The position numbers and the translations under genes were made by a program. The notes under the pieces were generated by a model. The model searched no databases, was not told the origin of the DNA, and saw only the letters and a list, made by a program, of their open reading frames with translations. This document shows positions 46,074-58,320 of a stretch of DNA of 64,000 nt, one piece after another (position 1 is the stretch's first letter; every line of letters starts with the position of its first letter). The DNA is from Diabrotica undecimpunctata (taxonomy: Eukaryota > Arthropoda > Insecta > Coleoptera > Chrysomelidae), in NCBI RefSeq assembly GCF_040954645.1, contig NC_092806.1, positions 7,006,001-7,070,000 on the forward strand. Reading direction: 5' to 3'.

Positions 46074-47139
46074 TTATCACCAAACATGAGATGCTAGAAC
46101 TCGGTGTATCTAATTATATTTTAAAATTTAAACTCAAATTTATAGTTTTGTTAAAATTGTTTTTTATTATTTTAAAAGAATTTCAACTCACAATATGGCT
46201 ATTTGCCTTCACGATTGATGCCAAGTAAGTCACTTGTCAAACTATCTTTGATCGCGATGTCATCTAAGCGGAGACAAAAACGATTTACAAATATTATTTG
46301 CTTAAACTGATATATTATTGTAAATGCATGCGCTGATAAAAAAAATTGTTATGTAAGAAAACAATCTATGGAGACTAAATATAAAAGGTAAGAAAAACAA
46401 AAAAGGAAGCATTCATTCAATCAACTACCGTTTCAATTAAACTCTTCATACATTTCCTTACTACATTTTCGTAACATAAAAATAATAAAACGCGATATTA
46501 TTTTATTACAGTTCAGTAACTTTTTAAAACAAATCGACTAACGCAATTACTTTTCAATTATTTTTTTACTTTTAATTACTTTTATTCGACGCGATAACAA
46601 AAGATCTTTCCCGCTGAATTATGACATAATAACAAGTAAATCGCGGTGTTCATAATCATTACATCAGTGTGCTGATTACACCCATTACATAATTTTAGTT
46701 GGCTTTGTTGTCGGGAAATTTTTCCAACCATTGTTGGGTGCGATTCTTGTGGGAAAAAAGTCTACGATATCGAGGTGTTGTCGGTATATTAGTCATAGTT
46801 TATTTTCTTTTTAGTTAGTTATTACGATTATTAAGTGATTTATGATTTAGAACGTAAAAAATTACTGTTGTTTTACTGTTATGTTTACTGTTGTGCATTC
46901 TTATGTATATATCATCTTGCAAAAATCAGTCAAACTGCAAAAACTTTGCTTAACCTTATTAATAGTAATTACTACTTTAATTCTGTAGTGAAATAAGTAT
47001 ACCTTGGTTTTCTCGTCCACAGGTACAGAATTAGCCCTCGTGAACCTTTGTCTCTTCTAATGGTACGTAGCACAGCTTCCTCACAAGAAGTATCGCGAGC
47101 ATCATGACCTCTTAACAAAAAAAACCTGCAAACACTATG
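46074..47139. other. Unassigned AT-rich region
   Basis: No gene, terminal repeat or RNA gene recognised. Confidence 0.45.
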
Positions 47140-47275
47140 TATCGCTAGTTTCTTTCGTCCCTAACGTTGTCCTTACTACACCAGGTATATCATCTGGTCC
47201 AACAGCTTTAATTTTTTTTATTTTTTAAAGCACCTACTTGACAACTTCTACGCTAACTATTTTCCTGTCAATCTG
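47140..47275 (-). mobile_element. Scrap of RT N-terminus
   Basis: On the minus strand a DRKIVSVEVVK run is followed by IKAVGPDDIPGVV, the motif that opens CR1/Jockey-type RT domains (K..GPD.IP). It is cut on both sides and lies head-to-head with the plus-strand endonuclease that follows. Confidence 0.5.
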
Positions 47276-47329
47276 TATACAGTGTTCTCTATTTTTATTT
47301 TTTATTTATTTATTACTAAAACTTTCACA

Positions 47330-48395
47330 AATAATATAGTTTGCATATACCAACGTCTGGATACCGTACTTACTCAGGACAATATGCTTATTGACAAACT
47401 TGAGGAATTATCATCCCTTGAAAATCTCCTTGTTGGAGATTTCAATTTTCCAGACATTAGCTGGACCATTATTTCCAAAGCTGATACTATCAATTCCCAA
47501 AATTTGTTTAAAAACTTTATCATGAACTCAAATTTATTACAACTGATAACTGAACCTACAAGGTTTAGAGCCAACAATAATCCTTCAATTCTAGACTTAT
47601 TTTTCACAAATGACGATCAATTAATTTCTACACTTGAAGTGTCCTCTCCTGTGGGTATTTCTGACCACTCGCTTATTACTGCTCACATTAAGTTTAGTTT
47701 AACACCGCTTTGCAAAAATAATTTCGTAACGTATGCCACTACTGATTTCTTTAATGTGAATTCAGTTCTGATCCATCGTCAATGTGAGACTCTTTTCTTC
47801 ATAATGCTATTACAATAATTTCTGACCATACAAACGAACGACAGCTATTCAGAAATCGACTAAAACCTTGGATTAACCTTTCAGTTACACATTTAATTCG
47901 ACAAAAGCGAAAGCTTTGGCGAACTTATAAACTTACTGGTTTCCTTGATGACTTTCTTGCTGAAAGAATGCTTGCTATGTGTGAGTTTCTTCTTTAAGAA
48001 AATGTCATCTCTCGCCAACAGCATGGCTTTATCAAAGGTCGTTTAACGATTTATAACGTTCAACAATGTTACTTCATTGTGTAAATGATTGGTCATTATC
48101 TTTAAACAATCAGCATCCTGTCAATGAAGTCTACCTAGACTTCTCTAAAGCTTTCGACCGTGTTCCAAAACGTTGATTACTATCTAAATTAGATCACTAT
48201 GGTATCCGACGAAAGTTAAACATTTGGATTCAAGATTTTCTATTCGGCAGATACTTCAGGGTTTGTGTTGGGGAAGACCACTCACTAGATAAGCCAGTAA
48301 CTAGTGGAGTCCCACGGGGATCAGCACTTGGACCGCTACTTTTTTGTATCTACACTAGTGATCTTCCGCTCATTGTATCCAATAAGGTTTCCATT
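47330..48395 (+). mobile_element. CR1/Jockey-like non-LTR pseudogene with endonuclease and partial RT
   Basis: The plus strand starts inside an APE endonuclease: NLLVGDFNFPDISW (GDFN), ITEPTRFRANNNPSILDLFF and VGISDHSLITAHI (SDHS), all usual catalytic motifs. A linker follows (LRKPWINLSVTHLIRQKRKL-like, 47850-47940). After a gap the RT comes in as ISRQQHGFIKGRL, EVYLDFSKAFDRVPKR, FGRYFRVCVGE and PVTSGVPRGSALGPLLFCIY. It ends before the FADD block at about 48395. The RT N-terminal block between linker and QHGF is deleted, and stops are frequent. Confidence 0.85.
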
Positions 48396-49085
48396 TACGA
48401 TATATATAGCCAAATCTGCTCTAGAGATAGGCGGAGAAGCTCCCTTGAACTTACTCCCCTTTTCAGACATTAATATAATTAGTAAACGGCATCAAAAAGA
48501 AAAAATGGCAAACATATTATCGAAACATGTGAACTGGAAATAATTACAAACAAATGCAGCCTGAAATACCCATAAAAAGATGGTTTCATACTCTATCAAA
48601 TCGCCATTTCATAAGGGTTATAAACAGATTTAGATCGAATCATGCTCTTACCCCCTTCATATGTACAAGTAGGGTCTCTAGGATGCACCTTTTTGCAAGT
48701 GTGAAAAAGAAGGTAACCTATTACATATTTTCCTTAAATGTTCCCACGAATCAGTAAACATAAAAAAATTTTATGATAATCTTATTATATTAAAAATTCC
48801 ACTTCCCGTCTACCTGAACAATTTAATTTTCTCTAGAGATGTCAATATATTAAAAATAATTTACGAACATATCAAAAACTGTAAATATAAATTGTAGCTT
48901 TAATACTAACCCTTACATTTAAGTAAATATTGTATTATATTATAGCAGAAAAAAAATTGTAATTTATTTAAAAAATAAAAAATTCAGAAATACAGACAAA
49001 AATTCCTCTGATTGTAAAAATTGTTTGTCTTTAAATTTGTCTGGCTAATTGACGACCACGGCCATCATACTAAACTAAAAAAAAA
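48396..49085 (+). mobile_element. RNase H/zinc-binding tail of a Jockey-type ORF2
   Basis: Plus-strand pieces read PLNLLPFSDINIISKRHQKE, KRWFHTLSNRHFIRVINRFR, then in another frame APFCKCEKEGNLLHIFLKC, a C.C...H...C cluster as found at the end of Jockey-like ORF2 proteins. FYDNLIILKIPLPVYLNNL follows. The 3' text near 49045-49085 ends in A runs after GACCACGGCCATCAT. Two frames are needed, so it is broken. It starts at the point where the previous RT stops and may be a different element. Confidence 0.55.
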
Positions 49086-49119
49086 CCATCACTACCGTAC
49101 TTTATTACTCGGCCCGTAT

Positions 49120-49905
49120 ACTCGGTAACCTCCCACAACGATCTCGGAGTGATAAGTAATAGATACTTAAATTGGTCTGATCACATAGTGTCGGTGTGTA
49201 AACGTGCAAATTTGAAACTGTTTTTGATCCGTAAATGTATCCGTACACGTATACTTCTAACCTCTGTTAGTAAACTTTACTCAATATACGTTAGACCTAT
49301 TCTTTAGTTTGCCAGGCCAGTGTGGAATCCAGATCTCAGTCGCGATAAAATCTTACTTGAAAATATTCAGCGTAAAGCCACAAGACTGGCATACGGCCTG
49401 TAAGACCTAATTGTGAAGATAGACTATCCATGGCTCATCTCACAATATTCGAGCAGCGACGTCTTCGAGGTGACCTAATTATGTCCATCCGTATTTTAAA
49501 ACATAATTTTGGGAACCTAAACACCATATTCACTTTAAATCAAAACGCAAGATTAAGAGGCCATCATTACAAATTAAAGAGGGAACAAACTACTGCATGG
49601 TTCAGAGTAAACTTCTTGCCAAATAGAATATTTAATATCTGGAACAATTTGGATCAAGACACTATATCGGCAACTAGTATTAACATCTTTAAAAATAAAC
49701 TTGATAGCGCTTTATTTTATTAATAGGATTGTGTTATTTCAGGACCGCATTATTGATTTATTGTTTCACAATTTTTGTATGATGTACTTACTTGTAACTT
49801 TATAATTGGTATTAGTTTTATAAGGATATTTTTCTTTGTTTTTTGGGCATAATAGGAGCTCGCTCGTCTGCCCTCATTTGTTATATTATAATAATAATAA
49901 AATAA
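49120..49905 (+). mobile_element. CR1-like RT C-terminal region with 3' tail
   Basis: Plus strand: HNDLGVISNRYLNWSDHI, SVSKLYSIYVRPIL.FARPVW, LLENIQRKATRLAYGL. Then comes a 97-codon frame (49430-49723) with FEQRRLRGDLIMSIRIL, WFRVNFLPNRIFNIWNNL and NIFKNKLDSAL. This order is the thumb and post-RT part of CR1-like elements. The 3' untranslated region ends near 49900 in an ATAATAATA tail. A stop near 49305 and a frameshift near 49420 break it. Confidence 0.8.
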
Positions 49906-50345
49906 GCAACGAAAAGATCGCCAAGTACAGAGATGTGGAAATACAAAGATTGAGATAATAGAGAATGCAAAGTTAGCAGACGATACCTATTATTTTTTCT
50001 ACTACTGGAGTCATTCCGAAGAACCTCCTAGAAAACATAAAAAAACTGGGTCTAAATGAACATCTCTATAAGACTATGCAGAAATCTGTACTACTCTCGA
50101 CAACCAGATGTGTACGAAAATTTTTGAGAGATACTTCAGCGTACCAAGTCACCCAGGGCTCGATAACACGGAAAGAGCCCAACCAGAGCTCAATTCTTTT
50201 GATACCGTAGGTATCCAGGATGAGTGAATTTTCTCCTTAGAGTGAGTGTGAGCCGTATGGCTATATCTGGATAATAATAACTTCGTTTGATCATCACCAG
50301 GTCTCATTGTAGTCAAACTTTTTTCGTTGGGTCTCTCCAAGTATT
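49906..50345 (+). mobile_element. Non-LTR C-terminal fragment of a different family
   Basis: The plus strand reads NEKIAKYRDVEIQ, then IPIIFSTTGVIPKNLLENIK, KKLGLNEHLYKTMQKSVLL and TTRCVRKFL. The IAKYKDLEIE ... VIGA.G...K...YL ... LQK..LLGT..I.RK.L series is a known C-terminal block of some insect non-LTR polyproteins. The rest up to 50345 looks like its untranslated end (GAGTGAGTGTGAGCCGTATG near 50240). Upstream RT is absent. Confidence 0.6.
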
Positions 50346-50369
50346 TTAATTAAAGTATATTTAATAATA

Positions 50370-52569
50370 TTGATTATTGCAAGAGTAATGGTGACATTTA
50401 AGAGAGAACAATCAAGTCACAAAAATGATGAAGTAACAGACATAGGAACAACCATAGAAAACATAAAATATAACCTGGAAAGCTTTAAACAAGATTCGAC
50501 AAAGTTCTTATATAAAATTAGAATAGCTCAGAAAATAAAAAATATAGAAACAAAGGACTTAGACCCTAAAAGTCTGTATGAGGTAATTAAAAAATATATT
50601 CATGAAGCGGCAAATGAAGCACTGGGAAAAGTTGAAAATCGGAAAAAAGGAAAACCTGAATGGTTGTCAACGGAACTAGAAGAGAAAGTTCTCAAGAAAA
50701 AACAGGCATATCACATATGGCTTCAATCCAAAGATCCTCAAGACAGAGAAATATACGCTAAATGGAATAGAGAAGTTAAAAAAGACGTGGATAAGGCGAA
50801 AAATATAAACTGGGAGGCTAAGTGTGATGAACTGGACAGATTTATGGGTGGAACAAAAGTGGCGCAAGCTTGGAAAACATTAAAACAGTTTAGGAAAAAT
50901 GAGAAAAATGAAGACAACATTTCTCTCATAAAGTTAAATGAATGGGAAGAATATTATACGAAACTGCTGAAAGAGGATAGAGTAGAGTACAGATGGGAAA
51001 AGATATGGGAATTAATAGACAACAGAGACGAAAGACAGGAAATCCCTATAATAACATTATCTGAATTGACGGAAACCTTAAAAGAGGTTAAAAACGGAAA
51101 AGCCGCAGGGCCTGGAGACATTCCCATAGAGCTGGTTAAATATGGGCCGACGGCACTTTTAGAATTAATAGTAGACCTTTTCAATAAATGTATGTGTGGA
51201 GACCAGGAAATTCCTAAAGATTGGAATAAATCTTATATAAGCTCCATATATAAGAGAGGGAATAAAAGAGACTGTTCCAATTATAGAGGTATTAGTGTGA
51301 CGAGCTCTGTGGGCCGGCTCTGTACGGCAGAATATTAAAGAAGAGAGTTGAAAGACAGATACAAGATATTGAAGAACAAAGCGGCTTTCGTACCGGGAGA
51401 TCCTGCCTTGATAATATATTTATCCTACGACAAATAATTGAAAAGCGTGTCGAAAGAAGTAGAGAGACCCATTTGGTATTTATAGACCTTGAGAAAGCAT
51501 ATGATATTGTCCCGTTAAAGAAAATGTTTGAGGTCCTCAAAAGGTCCGGATTGGATTCGACGTATATCCGAGCGATATATAAATTGTACGAAAATGCAGT
51601 TAGTTGTGTAAAAATTGGAACCAGAACCTCAAATGAATTTAAAGTCACTAAAGGCCTAAAGCAAGGATGCTGTTTGTCACCGACACTCTTTAAAATATAC
51701 GTCCAAGAAGCATTGAGGAATTGGAGAAATAAATGTAGATTTATGGGCATCGAAGTGGGACAAGAAACTCTGTATACATTGTTGTTTGCAGATGATCAGG
51801 TGGTGGTTGCAACCGATGAGGAAGATATAAACTATATGAATCGAAAATTATTTGAGGAATATGCCAAATGGGGGCTTACTGTAAACATAAGCAAAACAGA
51901 ATATTTAAAAATTGGAGGAAATACCACAGATCTGAGGCTTGAAAACGCAGTCATAAAAGGCTGCAACCAGTATAAATATCTAGGAAGCATCATATCAGAA
52001 TATCAGCAGATGGCAAAGTTAAGATAGATGTACAAAACCGAATAACCCAAGGGAAAAAATGCATCCGAATACTGAATCCATTACTGTGGTCTAATAAAAT
52101 AAAGATGCATACCAAACTTCGCGTATACAGAGCAATTGTAGAACCAATTACCACATATGGTGCCGAATGTTGGACGATGACAAAAAATGAACGAGATAAA
52201 GTAGACGTTGTGGAAATGGATTATCTTAGAAGGTCATGTCGAGTATCAAGAATGGAAAGAATCAGGAATGAGGAAATACAAAACCGTACAGGAATTAGAG
52301 ATACTCTTTCAGATAGAATACAAGGAAGGCAATTACAATGGTATGGTCACGTGATGAGAATGGAGGAGGAGCGGTGGCCAAAGAAAGCCTTAATGTATGT
52401 TCCGCCAGAAAGAAGGAAAAGGGGAAGACCACCAAATTCTTGGAGAAGAGTAATTAAAAAAACAATGCAATCTAGAGGCTTAGAAGAGGGAGATTGGAGA
52501 GATAGGAAAAGATGGAGGCTGAAATGCGGGAAGCGGCAATCGCCGTAGGACCCCCGTTATATGATGATG
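50370..52569 (+). mobile_element. 5'-truncated RTE (2.2 kb) with exact borders
   Basis: A perfect 13-bp duplication ATATTTAATAATA (50357-50369 and 52570-52582) brackets the element; the tail is ATGATGATG. The frame opens at the first base with the end of the endonuclease, then the linker (WLSTELEEKVLKKKQAYHIW), RT blocks VKNGKAAGPGDIPIELVKYG, NYRGISV, GFRTGRSCLDNIF, FIDLEKAYDIV, KGLKQGCCLSPTLFKIY and LFADDQVVVATDEED. The C-terminal YRAIVEPITTYGAECWTM, MDYLRRSCRVSRMERIR and KRGRPPNSWRRVIKK run to a stop at 52548. Two defects: an extra 2 bases near 51315 (in VGRL|YGRI), and an 8-bp duplication near 52005 (ATATCAGA). All three catalytic Asp are present. Confidence 0.9.
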
Positions 52570-52584
52570 ATATTTAATAATAAA

Positions 52585-53700
52585 ACGATGAAAAAGCACT
52601 TTAAAGAATTATTAACAGATAAAAACGAAGACGACATTCATGAAGAACAAGATTATGTACTGGAAGATAACTCAATAAATGAGAAAGAATTAGAAGAAGC
52701 AAAAAAAAGGTTAACGATTGGAAAAGCACCGTGAGTGGACTAAATAACAGCATACATAATAAAAAACATTGTACTTTTACAGCATCAAAAAACATTTGGG
52801 TTTGGTGATGGTTAAGAAAAGCCATGTCCTAGAAAACCTAGAAGAAGCTAGTTATTAAGTAGATAGGGACCCTGAGAGCACTTGGATCTATCTTAAAGAT
52901 AAGGTAATCGAGGCTGCAAAAGACTGTGAGGCAGCAATTTCCTCGGGCCGTAAGCCGTGGATATCCAATAATACGTGGACTGTGATTCAACGCAGAAAAG
53001 GATATAAAACTAGATACGGAACAAGCGATTACCACAGAGCGGTATCGAAAGAAATCACAAGACAGTGCTGCAAAGACAAAGCTGATTAGATCTCTCAAAT
53101 ATGCAGAAAGATAGAAGAACATGGCTGTCGAAATGAATCGAGGGATTTATTTCAGAATATCAAACTCCTTACCAGAGAATTTAAATCTCAAACGTGGTCT
53201 GTAATAGATAAGGATGGTAATCTAAAGACCGATACTGACGAAATATTGGAAACATGGCGAAACTACTGTGGCGAGGTATATAAAAATAACGAAGTACCAA
53301 TAGAAAATCAGTAGCCCTCTGACTACCCAAGAGAACCTACTCTCGCTGAAGTCAAAGATGCAATTAAATCGGTAAAGTGAAATAAATCCCCAGGCATTGA
53401 TTCAATACCAGGTGAAATACTACAGTTACTTCGTAACAAAGGGTTACATATCATCCATTCTATCTGTGTCGCTGTTTGGAATTCAGGAAAATGTCCATTT
53501 GGTTTGTATACCTCAATTTATATCCCGCTACACAAAAAAGAAACTACTACCAGATGTGAAAACTATCGCACACTGTCACTAATAACACAAGCTCTCAGAG
53601 CAGCTGAAGACAGAGACTAATGGAGAAAAATTGTTAGGAATATTGGAAGAAATCACGATCTTCATTAAGGGGGAAAGGACAAGGAAGAGAGATCGTTTGG
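52585..53700 (+). mobile_element. Non-LTR pseudogene with internal deletion
   Basis: First a scrap, MKKHFKELLTDKNED and NEKELEEAKKRLTIGKAP (52585-52735). From 52840 the linker VIEAAKDCEAAISSGRKPWI, RRKGYKTRYGTSDYHRAVSK and LFQNIKLLTREFKSQTWSVI follows, then WRNYCGEVYKNN, NKSPGIDSIPGEILQLLRNK, IYIPLHKKETTTRCENYR and TLSLIT. At about 53590 the text jumps to RAAEDRD.WRKIVRNIGR, the C-terminal end of the protein, and NHDLH. The whole RT palm and thumb are deleted at this junction. Four stops lie in the otherwise readable frame. Confidence 0.8.
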
Positions 53701-53885
53701 TTTAGTTACCATGAGATATGATGCTGTCAACAGTGTTTTCATTTTGAAGAACGCAGCTCGTACTTGTTCGATGCGTTAACGAATTTCTTCTTAATTTTGA
53801 TTATTGTTGTTGAAAATAGTTCCAAGATATTTGTACATCGAAATCCGCTCAGTGATTTGTTCATTAAAAACTAATTTTACACAAT
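53695..53885 (-). mobile_element. Non-LTR RT scrap after the YADD block
   Basis: The minus strand reads VKLVFNEQITERISMYKYLG, TIFNNNNQN, EEIR and RIEQVRAAFFKMKTLL. This is the YLG block and the following helix of a non-LTR RT. Two stops are present and both sides are truncated. It faces the plus-strand pseudogene tail-to-tail. Confidence 0.65.
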
Positions 53886-54618
53886 TATTTTTGTTAATTT
53901 TTTTTAAATGACCATCATTTTGTTTTTCCTGATATTGATATGTAGTTAAATATATTAATTACTGAATGCAAAATACCAGTTATTTCATAAATATTATCTA
54001 TATTAAAAAGTATAATAAAAGCATACCAGCAAATTAAATACAACAAGGAACTTGAAATAATAATTACTAACAGCATCGATGATTATTTTGCTAAGCCTGG
54101 TAGGTATATATTCAACCAATAAAATAACATCGTTCATTATTATTACAAACAACATCGGCATACCTCGATTACTATGAAATTGTTGTAGTTGTAACTTAAG
54201 CTGACCTCGCGTTACAAACTTGGCGGAAATTGAAATGCCGACGAAACACACTATACTTTCCCTTGGACTGCGAGGATTGGTCAACGACGACTATGACTAA
54301 GACGCAATTTTTATAAGAATGTTGACATAATGTTCGATTTGGGAGGAAAAGTTATGAAATTTGAATATTTATATCTCGTATGCGATGTGTTCATGGTTGT
54401 GCTTTGTTTTTGGTTAAAAGAAAACACAAAAACGGAAATGAGCCTCCTTTTATATTTCAAAGAGAGTATTGTTTTGTTATTGCTATCGATGTTACGCTTT
54501 TACATTGTCCATTTTACGTTCTACGAGGAAGAGTTGCCAAGATAAAAGTAGATCAACTGCAATAATAAACTCTTAAATATATCTAACAATAAAACACTGA
54601 AAACTTTATTTTCAACAC
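53886..54618. other. Unassigned AT-rich region
   Basis: Small open frames on both strands (for example 54003-54284 minus and 54330-54545 plus) have no motif and look like chance. Ends at the CAGTGGCG start of the hAT element. Confidence 0.4.
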
Positions 54619-57600
54619 CAGTGGCGACCGGTGAGGGTGACAGGGTCGGCAGTGCTGACCCACACCTTTATAGATATTATAGATTTTTTTAATATTTAAT
54701 TTAATCAGTATTTCGATAATTAATTATGGCAGGTAATGAGTTGATGTCATTTGTTTCTGTGAAATAAAAAAAATATATGTGAGATAATAAAGACTAAATT
54801 TTATTCATGGTTTTTAAAAGAATTCGTCCAATCTGAGCGTTAAGTGTGCGTAAGACAATTTTTAAATTAATGATCCGAAATCCGAGATCATCCGGCTGTG
54901 TGAATTCTTAAAAATACACGTTTCGGGGTTTCGGCAAGCCGATCCCAAGCTTGACGATATACATGTAAAAATCAACGGAATATTAGTTGATGAGCAACCA
55001 AACATACATTTATCTCCTTACGCATTTAATTGCCAAGTACGGCAAATTTAAATTTGCCGATGCCTCATTTGGAGCAAACTGTACCTTGCGAGCGCGGGAT
55101 GAAATGTTATTTCGGGCTGGATAAGTACTTAAGAACTTAAGTAGTGAAGTGATATTGAGTGCACGGACTGGCTTTTCTTTCTGGGATTTATTTTTATTTT
55201 CTAAAGTAATACTGTGACACGTTACCACTGCCGGTTAAAGGTTAAAGGGTTTTTTGATATATTCGAAGTTTTTTTTTTAATTAAAGTGTAAACAAATTCA
55301 GGTAAATTAACCTAAAAAATGCAAGCTATGGGAGAAACTGTGAGCATTGCTAAATCTGATATTGTAAATTATATTTTGCAAAATGGGTTTTCATCTATTC
55401 CATACGAACAACAAATTGTTATTAAAAATAAGGGGCGTCCTTTGCCTAAAATGTCCCGGCTTATAAATATTAGTGCGGGGGGTAAGGGAAATAATAGATC
55501 ATTTTCAGATAATTGGTACAGCAAGTACCTACAAAAATACACAATATTTTTGTGTGGTTTTCGACAAATAGGGACAAACATGAAAATCCGTGGTGTGAAT
55601 CTGGTTACAATAATTTAAAGGAAAACATCTATGTTTCATTAGATAATGCCCAACGTGAAAATGCTATTAAACATAACGAAATTGTAAAAAATAATCACGC
55701 AGTTTTACGTCGTTTAATTGATATTGTAATTTTTTTTAAGTTGTCAGGAATTATTATTTAGAGGACACGATGAATCGGAGCATTCGTTAAATCAAGCTAA
55801 TTATAGAGAGCTAATAAAAATGTTTAAGAAATACGATTTGCAATTTTCTAATTTACTTTCTGATTCGAAGACATTTAGCGGTGAATCTAAAATAATCCAG
55901 AATGAATTAATAGAATCAATTAGTTACATTTTGAGTAACGGTATTGAATATGAGATTCAGGAAACCATTTGCTTTTCACTAGAAGTAGATAACACTATCA
56001 ATATATCATGTCATTGATTACTCTTTTAACATACTTTTAAATATTTTTAAGAAAGTGTTTACCCAAACTGATTTGATATTCAATGTTGTTCAAAATCAGT
56101 TAACTGACATTATTCATTCCAAAAATAGAATAGTGGTGCAAAATCTCAGAGATTTTCGTAATGATAGTAATTTCCAGTATATACGCAGTGACGTTTTGGA
56201 CTCGCTTGATATTTCCGAACCCCCCCCAAAAAAAAAAACAAAGGCATGATACAGAAGCAGATCTCGAAAAACGAGTATATTTTGAAATTTTGGATAATAT
56301 TCTTCGTTCACAAATTGTTGACAGCACGAAATATGCCTCAAACTCATAAAACGGTCGTAAATCATAGGCGTTCCTAAGGTGTTCATTCATTCATTAAATA
56401 ATAATATAATGTTTTAATACTGTTATATATAATATTGATAATATTTTAATACTAATATATTTAGCAAAAAAACAATTAAAACTTTCACGACTAATGTTGG
56501 TTATTATATTATATTAATAAAAATAAGAATTTAACCATTAACAATTTTGTAAATAAGAATACCTTATCTCTTTGGATATTTCAATACTAATCTTTGCGTT
56601 TAATCACTTTACTAGAAAACCTGGAATTCATATCCGAAGGTACTATTCGTTGCAAGTTAATTAAGATGGAATTCCCCAGATTTTTAATAATATAATTATA
56701 TTCGAAACTTAACTTGAAAGGGTGAAGTTATTACGAACGAAAACAATTTTTTGTTTAGTACGTTTTTGATCGCATGTCATTTACGGCTCGTCGGTGTTTC
56801 CGCGTCTACGGCAGTAATTAGGGACTTTCTGCCCTGAGTAATAATGTAATCTTTCATTCTGCGTTTAAATTTTTCAAAAATATTTATTAGTTTTCTCCGG
56901 ATTCGAAAATAATGGATACATTTAAAACACATTGGAAATTTTGCGAGGCGACATTTGGCGCCTTTTTCCTTAATTAAATAAATGTATCTTTTACAAATGG
57001 CAAGAAACTTTTTATTTTTGAATAAAATAAATAAGTTTTATTAAAAAATACAATTTACATAAGTACAATTTAAAAAATATAATTATTTAGTTCAAATAAA
57101 TGTTTCAATCATATACTCTACGACACTGGTCGTTCATCTCTAACCATTCAAAATACCCCCGTAATAGGATTATAAGGTATTGTATTCCTTCAGATATAAG
57201 GTGGGTTAGTCGAAAACGTCTTAAACCGTCAGTTTTAGGTTGGTTTTTACTATTATATCGTATTACCTATCCTCTCTGTATTTCAGTTTTCTAATTAGGG
57301 TTAAACTTGTAGTAAGATATCAACAAATTGTGAACCGACTGTATTATTATGCAAATAGATACTCGTTTTTCGAATTTTGCAAATTTGCAAATATTTCACC
57401 TCTTTGACGATTCAAAATTTAAAAGTTAATTAAAAATGATCCATCATTCTTTAATAAAATAAAATTAGAAAATGAATTAAAAGTTTTATATGTTGATTCA
57501 AATATTTTCGGAAGGTGGGATAAGTTACAAGATATGTATAATGTATATTTCTATAATTTTATATACTGCAATTCATTTCAACAAACTGTTACCGAAATTA

Positions 57601-57699
57601 ATAAATTATTGTCATTAATTCTCTCATTACCACCAACTTCTGCCTCAAATGAACGAGATTTCTCTTGTCTCGAAAAAATCAAAACGTATTGTCGAAACA
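54619..57699 (+). mobile_element. hAT transposon pseudogene lacking its catalytic core
   Basis: The left end begins CAGTGGCGACCGGTGAGGG, the usual CAGTGGCG start of ZMYM-like hAT elements. The coding order on the plus strand is KNKGRPLPKMSR and NWYSKYLQKY (55430-55540), part of a TTF-type zinc-finger region. Then come SLDNAQRENAIKHNEIVKNN, RGHDESEHSLNQANYRELIK and SGESKIIQNELIESISYILS (the DUF4371-type block). The text then skips to KVFTQTDLIFNVVQNQLTDI (56055). From 57430 the C-terminal dimerisation part follows, with LLSLILSLPPTSASNERDFS and CLEKIKTYCRN. The catalytic RNase-H-like domain between DNTINISC and KVFTQTD is missing. The right end is lost at about 57700, where a non-LTR tail starts. 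Confidence 0.75.
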
Positions 57700-57975
57700 C
57701 CATGAACAAAACAAGAGAGAGACAGCATATTTGGAGCACATACTTAGAAATAAAAGTCCGAGTTGTTGCAGCTGATTATGAAGGGTAAAATCGAAGGAAA
57801 TAGGGAGGGAAAGGGGAAAAAAAAGTAGACGGCAAATATCCTGGCTGATAAACATTCGCGACTAGACCGGGCTAAACACACAGACGCTCTTAAGAAAAGC
57901 AGAAGATAGAGAGAAGATAGAGAGTTATAGCCAACCTTCATTAGTGGAGACGGCACTAGAAGAAGAAGATGATAC
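57700..57975 (+). mobile_element. Non-LTR 3' end fused to the hAT remnant
   Basis: The plus strand reads RQHIWSTYLEIK, then in a shifted frame a GKIEGNREGKGKKKSRRQIS run, WLINIRD, TGLNTQTLLRKAEDREKIES and finally the GTGGAGACGGCACTAGAAG end with a GAAGAAGAAG tail. This is the C-terminus and 3' end of an APE-type element whose typical form reads LEY.GHI.RN.KY.LLQLI..GK..G.R..GRRR.SWL.NLR.W. It begins directly after the hAT Asn-Thr-Met-Asn-Lys stretch. The 79-bp insertion at 62487-62565 has the same tail. Confidence 0.75.
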
Positions 57976-57999
57976 TCTGATCAAAAGATATCGAATTTT

Positions 58000-58320
58000 T
58001 ACCGTCGAATTGAGACAAATTTTATTTAAAATTGACTCTGTATCTTCGAAAATCTGTTCTTTTATTTCTTTTTATTTGTCATTAGTCGGGACATGTGCAT
58101 TGATCAAACTGTAATTGAAGAATTTCCCTTTTACACTTAAATAGAATATTCTTTAACTGTATTATATTTAAAGTCAATTATAAGGCTTTTTGTTCTTTGA
58201 TTTACAATAAATCCTACTCCATTTATGCGTTGACTTTCATTGCAGCTATAATATATGGAATGAGTTCTCTTGTGAATAGTGCCGGATAGTACATCGCATT
58301 TCCTGCAGTGTGAAAACATT
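58000..58320 (-). mobile_element. APE-type endonuclease N-terminal fragment
   Basis: The minus strand from 58320 reads HSIYYSCNESQRINGVGFIV, NQRTKSLIIDFK, then KGKFFNYSLINAHVPTND and KEQIFEDTESILNKI. This matches the region of non-LTR endonucleases with GVGF.V...L and LINAHAPT.D. One stop lies in it. The GDFN and SDH blocks are absent. It is head-to-head with the segment that follows. Confidence 0.7.

Noticed and set aside
54003..54545. Open frames on both strands as possible small genes
   Set aside because: No motif and no supporting context next to the hAT start.
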